This document shows positions 57,855 through 64,000 of a stretch of DNA of 64,000 bases, piece by piece. Position numbers and translations under genes: made by a program. Position 1 is the stretch's first letter. Each line of letters starts with the position of its first letter. The stretch lies in assembly GCA_964020155.1 (NCBI GenBank), contig OZ026559.1, positions 3,750,174 through 3,814,173 of the forward strand, given 5' to 3'. The notes under the pieces were generated by a model. It saw only the letters and a program-made list of their open reading frames with translations. It was not told where the DNA came from and did not search any database. Source of the DNA: Chondrilla cf. caribensis. Taxonomy: Eukaryota; Porifera; Demospongiae; Chondrillida; Chondrillidae.

Positions 57855-60800
57855 TCAGTTTTCATCTTGTATATTCAACATCTGTTGCACAGCTACTTTA
57901 ACTTTCATTCCAACTCTACGGATGACCCAAGCTCCTATTGGTAGTAGTGTATGATGTAGTACAAATATCAGAGAGGAGGAGAATGTTCTAGTCTCTTCTC
58001 CATATTTACTCAAATGTAGTACAAGTGTAATACTGAATGTTAATGATCCAAATCCAAAAACAAGTACTGCTATAAACAGGAGTAGCAGTATCTGTCGAAG
58101 TGCTTGTTTCGGTGTGATTCTGTATTCCTCTTCTTTGATGAAAATTTGATCAATTATGAAGGGAATGGATGTTACGATGATGCATACAAACATTGCACAC
58201 CACACTGTGAGAATGGTAAATCCATACAAGTGTGGATTAACACTCACTAACAAGAGTTGAAATGGAAGACGTAGTAATAGACCCACTACACTCATGTAGA
58301 TCCCCCAAAGAGATGTTGTTGTAATCATTCTATGTACATGTCGTTTTCTTCCCCAACATTTAGTTATTATGCTCCATGTTTTGGGAATGGGAAATGTTAT
58401 ATACTTGCTGTGAATGTAAGCTGTAATGCCACTTGCAATGAAGATGAATATCAATGCTATAATGGCTAAGAAACAATTTGCAACTTTGCATTCAGTGGTC
58501 CGTAATGTGTTATTTTGATTACAGGCCAACGTCAGCACTTCAACAGTGATGTAAATGTTGAAGACATGAGCAAGACTTGCTACAGCCCAGAAGAACGGTA
58601 CTTTAGCTTTGCTCCTACTTTGTTGTAGACTTGCTAGCTGGTTTTTACCAACACCATGGAGTATGTAAGGTGCTGCGATTACCAAGAGGAAAAGAAGCAT
58701 TCCCCCACCACTACGATGTGATTGTTTATGATGAGCAAGTAGATATGCATCGATCTGCAGCCTGTGATGAATATTCCTGACATCCGCTACCAGATGGTTT
58801 TTCGCAAGCCCTTCAGAGAATACTCTGGTCTGTTTACTGCTGTCTTTATTCTCCAAATACTGTCCCTTTTGTAGTATAAGTGATTTGACCTGCATTTAAT
58901 GCACAGTTTAATAGAATCGAAATTAATATACCATAGTAATTGTTATTATTTCAGCTACTGTTCTAATATTTATCATCATGATAATAAATACCAGGTCCTA
59001 TAATACGAAATGAAAAATTTTTAAATTTACATGTCCTAATTTTGAGCCATATTTAATTACTACTTGTGCTCTGGTATAACACGAATGTTATCAAATCAAA
59101 AAGAAACGGATCAATGAATTGTAAATGAAACTGCTAGCTGACCATACTTTCTCCCTCCAAATTTATTTTGAAGCTTAAAGAATATTTTAAAATACTATTT
59201 CGACATTAGTAGCATTAGCAGATTTTATGCACTTGCCGGAGAGTTCGAAAGACCACCTAAGTTTAATAATATCATATAGTAGTCAAATACATGCATTATT
59301 CAGTAAAGACACCATCGGAAAATATTTGCATCATCAGCAATCTTTACCTGAATCACAAAATGCTCGAGACCCACCTATATACACATCACAGTGACTGCTA
59401 GCATTATAAAGACCTTCCATGATCGTTATCATTAAAAAATGCTTATTCTTGGGGACCTTTACAAACCCAATAAGAACGAAGGAGATCGAAGAATCCAAAA
59501 TATGTATCAAAATTATAATAATCAATTTGTGCAATGTAGTTCCAAATGGTGCAGCTGTAAATTTCTTTGGGTTTGCTACATTTGGGAACTGTAGACAATC
59601 CATTGACATGGAGTTGGGAGTTACAAAATGAACAATGTATGTGGCAGTCACGGGTACAAAACGGACATTAGTGCATGATGGTTGAAATCGATTTTTAATC
59701 AATAAAAGCCTAAGGGTATCCTCTGGGTTTTCTATAAGTAAGAGCATTTTTCGTCCATAGGGTGTGTTATTGTTCAAATACGAGGGTGTTGCAATGCACA
59801 GGAGCGCATGCACATGTGAATGTGCTCACACAACTCCTACCTAGCCGCAACACTTGTTAAAACCCTCATCTGTAGAGATTTGTACTGACTTCAGGCTGCT
59901 GAGAATACTGTGACATCGATTTTTGCACGCACAACTTGTGGGTATAGATTAGTACTTTGTATGAAATTAGATTTCAACGACTGAAGCAACCTAAGAGCAC
60001 TTCTAGCTTGCCAGTGATAAAGTTAGCTTGTCACTGTTGCTGACGCTAAGGAACAACGTTTCCTCAATCAACTATACATATCCCGGCAGGGTAAAAGTAT
60101 GAGACCCACACCCAGTCAATGTTGATGTTTAGCACACCAATTTATAGCCATCACTCGAATACCATCTTTTTATTGTGTCCTGTCTCTATGTCTACCTATT
60201 CGTGATATTCATCATACTCAGGTAGACTACAGTGCCAGAAAAGATTTGTGTGTCATTACCTGAAAAACTTGACTTTTCGACGTTTGTTCTCTACCCGTGA
60301 CTGCCACATATAACAGTTAGTGTACATGTTATATTCATTGCACAAATATATATCGTGGATAATCTTGCATGCAAACACCTACCTTTTAATACAGCAGTAC
60401 ACAGACAGAATATATACAAATGTGATTCTCAAACATTTACACCTAAGTATACTCACCTCTGTGGTGACTGTACCAAGATCTCCCAATTCCTTACATTCCA
60501 ATGGTATTTTAATACAAGCAATTTGTGTAGGCAAGACAAAAGGTGAAGTTTTGTTGAACAGCCGGTTGTAGGTTATAGTTGGGAGGTATTCACCAGCTTC
60601 TAACAAGTATGGATTTCCTACAATGTTAATAATGATTTTAGTGGTCCACATGTACCAATATATGTTGTGATAAGTGGAGTTTATTCCCGGGTATGTCCTC
60701 CATGGATAGGTCCCAAGTGAGCACTCTTCAGGAAGTGGGTCTGTGTAGTTGGTGAAGTAGGCTAATATTACATCAGATGGTCTAGCTCGATTGATGGGGT

Positions 60801-60963
60801 AGAAGGCATTGAGGAGTTGTTGATAGTTGTCAGGATAAGATTTGATGATATTGAGAATTTCCAAGGCATCATTGCAAACTTCATATCGCTCATGTTCACC
60901 ACAGACCATACCTGTAAAGACTGCTACTGACAATAACACTATTGCAGTAACAATCATCCTCAT
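57855..60963 (-). CDS. Array gene copy 11: seven-pass family member, intact but missing a conserved ectodomain cysteine
   Basis: Exon 1 is 60963-60457 and exon 2 is 58889-57855, 513 residues. The 1567-bp intron carries a TA-flanked transposable element. In the ectodomain the conserved KSCPDN reads KSYPDN, so the third of six cysteines is gone; the partner cysteine would be free unless the fold tolerates it. Before segment 1 it has SEGLAKNHLVADVRNIHH, and segment 1 reads GMLLFLLVIAAPYILHG. The external loop (ACNQNNTLRTTECKVANC) has an extra cysteine. In the C-terminal half it has FIIDQ for FTIDQ, LLFIAV for LMFIAV and AWVIRR. The tail VAVQQMLNIQDEN is shared with copy 7. Open throughout. Confidence 0.76.
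59638..60310. mobile_element. TA-flanked inverted-repeat element, in copy 11 intron
   Basis: Third copy at the orthologous intron position; its left flanking TA has decayed to TG. Ends are TATGTGGCAGTCACGGG and the inverted CCCGTGACTGCCACATA. It is more diverged than the other two inside. Confidence 0.72.
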
Positions 60964-62083
60964 TTCTAACAATGGGAAAAAATGCACTCAAATCATACAG
61001 ATAATAATATACCAAAGCAAAGATTGACCATCTATAATATAATTTAATATATATATATATATATATGCATATGTCAGTCATAAGTCAGATGATGATATAA
61101 CCTTATCATTCATTTGCACATTTTAGGGGAAAACTTAAGCTACAGCACAGGTTCAGCAATTTTAACTAAGAGGGTCATATGCTGTTTAAATTGCTCATTT
61201 TCCATTTTTTATTGAGTTGCTTTTTTGAAGTTTTTTCCTTCAAGCCTAATTACCATTAATTTCTTGATTGAAACTAACTACCACGCTTAAATGGTTGCTC
61301 TGTTGCTCATTTACCTTATCTTTTCGAGTTGCTTTTCTTAAGATCATTCCTTCAAGGCTAACCACCATTAAGTTTTTGATTGAGACTTTGTTTGACTTTG
61401 GGTTGCTGGTACAACTAAAAAGGACTATTTGTATTTGTATAACAAAGGTTTGACAATCATGGCTATATATATAAGGAAGCTGTTTACTTTCTCTGTGGGA
61501 ACGTTATTAGTGCACAGTCATTATTCAGAAGATGTTCTGGAAAGTTCATACTGGGCTGCCTCCCAGTAGATGGGGCAATTCGGCTGGTTCTCACATACTT
61601 CACACAAAGACTAACCTTTTCCACACCTATGAATCAACATCAATATCTGTCAAGAAGATTACTGCCAGGATCCAACCAATGATAGTAATGTGAATAATGA
61701 AACCCACTGTATCCATGGACAATATGTACTGTGTATGATACTATTACATAATGTGTGATGATGTATCATACAGTAAGATTTTCTAAGGATAGTACGCATG
61801 TGTAATATACAAAATCTTAACTGTAGAATGTGCATTACATGCTTGCCTATATTAAAGTATGTTTTGTATGGCATTCATTCAGCCATAACATGCACAGGTC
61901 TGTTTACCACATTCAACTTATCATGAATAATAATTTTATTCAAATGGAGCAGTAATTTGTGTTTGGCAAAATAACTTTTCAATTCAATTTTCACTAACAG
62001 TTAATCATTTTCAAGTGCATTGCAAGTCATTAGGAAGGGAAATGTTCTAACTGGATGTAGTCTATTGAAATCAACATACATTT

Positions 62084-62290
62084 GTAGGATGACGTCAGCT
62101 GTGAATATTATAATATTATATTACGTCATGATTTTCCCCTGACATTTTGTACTGGGTCCATTGAAGTCGAGTGATAAGTTATAGCGTAACCAGGCCATTG
62201 ATCTGCTGGCCATTTTGATTGGACCATCGGGTGATCACGTGGAGTTCAACAATGGGCTGGACCACGTGTTGTTTCGCGCAGTCTGGGCAG
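62084..62290. promoter_or_regulatory. CRE/E-box module upstream of copy 11
   Basis: TGACGTCA at 62090-62097, TTACGTCATG near 62122, E-boxes at 62236-62241 and 62263-62268. Nearly identical to the copy 3 module. Confidence 0.45.
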
Positions 62291-63339
62291 CGACGAAGGT
62301 ACGATAACTGGAAACGTACTCTCCCATTAACCCTACAGATTGGCGGTAAGATATCCGAAAGAAAACCAATGAAGAATTCCACCATGGTTGAATTATTGTA
62401 AGTTGCTGCCTTGAAATTGTGATTCTGTGTAAAGCATCAATTATCGAACAGAACCTGTATTCGTAATTCCTCAATATGAATTTCTATTGGTAATAAATTA
62501 GTCTGAAATTTGGTTCTTCGTCGCTTCTCCACTCTGTATTGAAGTCTGTCCGCAAGTTAATCCCTCTAATCCGAATATCGATTATTTCCGGACTCTTTCA
62601 TATCTCTAGCAGAACGATGCGATAAGCTACGAAGATCTTACTGAGTAGCTAGAGAGCGACTACATGTAATGCTCTATAAACCACAGTTTATTGGAAGTCG
62701 GTAGGTTTCATAGTTAATGAGAAATAGCCAATTTTGTTGTCCGAATATAGATGGTGTTCCATAATTGATGCTTTACTCTATTTGTATAATTTTGTAAAAT
62801 ATTCGACTATCATTGTCTTATCCCCCGCTTTTCATTGTGAATACTTAGTATGATGGAAGACATCGTGTCTTTGGTTGTATGATACTGCAAGCCACTGCAC
62901 TGTTTTCAGTTCATGCATTAAAAAATAATTTTATAAGCTCTCACACGATCATGGTTGTTACTGTACTGCAAGTGAGCATAAATGGCCAGTCAAAAGAAAC
63001 CTAAAATAGGAAGGGTTTTTTCATTTCAATTTGCGAATCACCGTAAACGTCTTTGCTTATATGTATGATAGTTCAAGCCACTGATGTTGCAGAATCCAAA
63101 TCTGTGGCCACTTATGGTGACTTGCACTACAGTAGTATAACTTGCCAACAAATAATGGTTGGATTCTGTATCAAGGCAACTGCTGAAGGAGGATATATGT
63201 AGAGCACATACCAATCGTATACCTTGTGGTCTACAGGACTGGCTAATTTATATGTATGTACTGAGTGGATATTTCATTATTGTAGCCATATGTAACCATT
63301 ACAGTTATTGTATTCCATATTTATTTCTTTTTCATTACA

Positions 63340-63640
63340 TAGTGTCCCTTCCATGGATATCTGTCAGTATGGTACATTTGCTCAATGACACAATGGGAAT
63401 TTCTGTGATAATCAAGAACCATTCAATTTGTTGGATGTTGTCAGGATACGTAGAGCCAGTGCTAACAGCAAAAAGCCAACTGAATAAATGAACTTGTGAA
63501 AAGCATGTGAGTATAATTTGTATGAATATTATCATATCTTCAGCCCACTACAACTCTGTGTGTACAACTCCCGTTCTCCAGGACTATCAAGGAACATATG
63601 AATCGAGACAGTATCCTACAAATGAATATCATTAAAATAT
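63340..63640 (+). pseudogene. Ig-like domain exon remnant
   Basis: Same remnant as at 19.7 kb. The stretch NQEPFNLLDVVR is intact, the donor reads AGGATACG, and the exon after CTCCAG near 63580 reads DYQGTYESRQYPTNEYH. Confidence 0.35.
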
Positions 63641-63835
63641 TATTCTATAATATACTATTAATATACATGTGAAGATCTTTATAATATGTCATTCAAATTG
63701 CCTGGTTATCGCTTTGAGTAGACCATCAAATGCCATTCCATTGAAATAAATGTTTGGCAAATTCATGATCATTATCTATTTGTTTTCCACATATAATAAT
63801 ATTATTACTAAATTATTATACTTGCAGTACATCAC

Positions 63836-63952
63836 AATTGGTAGAAGCGTATGAAGTAGTACAAATATCAGGGAGGAGGAGAATGTTCGAGTCTCTTCTC
63901 CATATTTACTAAAATGTAGTACAAGTGTAATATACTGAATGTTAGTGATATA
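63836..63952 (-). pseudogene. Exon 2 fragment at right edge
   Basis: Counterpart of the exon 2 piece at 20.2 kb inside the block shared by 17.6-20.3 kb and 61.7-64.0 kb. By analogy with copy 4, another full exon 2 should begin a few hundred bases beyond the window. Confidence 0.6.
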
Positions 63953-64000
63953 GGGCCTAAGTGCAAGCTGCTACCATTTCATATAAGATTATTGTTCATT

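Larger units (their letters stand above)
60964..64000. other. 5' flank of copy 11 to window end
   Basis: A partial internal duplication (AGATCATTCCTTCAAGGC text near 61330 after a similar stretch near 61215), broken CxxC frame, repeated flank, CRE/E-box module, remnants, and an exon 2 fragment at the edge. Confidence 0.6.

Noticed and set aside
1..64000. tRNA, rRNA or other structured RNA genes
   Set aside because: I saw no cloverleaf with a credible A and B box, and no rRNA-like sequence; short tRNA-derived repeats could have been missed by eye.

Overview
This window looks like animal nuclear DNA. It is AT-rich, its coding sequence is split by GT-AG introns, and it holds animal-type DNA transposons, many short inverted-repeat elements and microsatellites. 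It has no operons, Shine-Dalgarno sites or bacterial gene density. The style (compact, AT-rich, lineage-specific tandem family, 60-80 bp introns in the transposase gene) reminds me of a demosponge such as Amphimedon. That host call is from memory and the sequence does not prove it.

The window is dominated by one tandem array of 11 paralogous genes, all on the minus strand, spaced about 4-6.5 kb apart. Each gene has two recognisable coding exons. In transcription order, the first (about 507 nt) encodes a signal peptide plus a secreted domain of about 150 residues with conserved cysteines and N-glycosylation sequons. An intron of 0.4-1.65 kb follows. The second exon (1035 nt) encodes seven hydrophobic segments with basic residues on the predicted cytoplasmic loops and tail. 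The exons join in phase 0 to give about 513 residues. I do not recognise the family. The predicted topology (N-terminus outside, seven passes, C-terminus inside) is receptor-like, but the usual rhodopsin-class signatures are absent.

Eight copies look intact (1, 3, 6, 7, 8, 9, 10, 11). Copy 2 has two frameshifts, copy 4 has lost its signal-peptide coding end and carries a 7-nt deletion, and copy 5 has an early stop. The left edge of the window is the 5' flank of a further copy, and the right edge starts the 3' side of another.

The spacers are themselves repeated. Some carry a module with a CRE (TGACGTCA), paired E-boxes (CACGTG) and an inverted CCAAT box, 1.0-1.3 kb upstream of the start codon. 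Others carry plus-strand, broken Ig-like exon remnants instead. Several spacers hold a decayed extra piece of exon 1. Long blocks are shared between distant positions (about 11.0-17.9 kb with 49.4-56.4 kb; 17.6-20.3 kb with 61.7-64.0 kb), so the array is a mosaic built by unequal exchange and gene conversion.

Mobile DNA is frequent: an IS1595/Merlin-like transposase gene with two small introns and a 3' break (39.94-40.90 kb); TA-flanked inverted-repeat elements in three introns; a CAGT-ended element; a pogo/Tigger-like element; a fold-back element with 9-bp target duplications in three spacers; and two kinds of small palindromic element.
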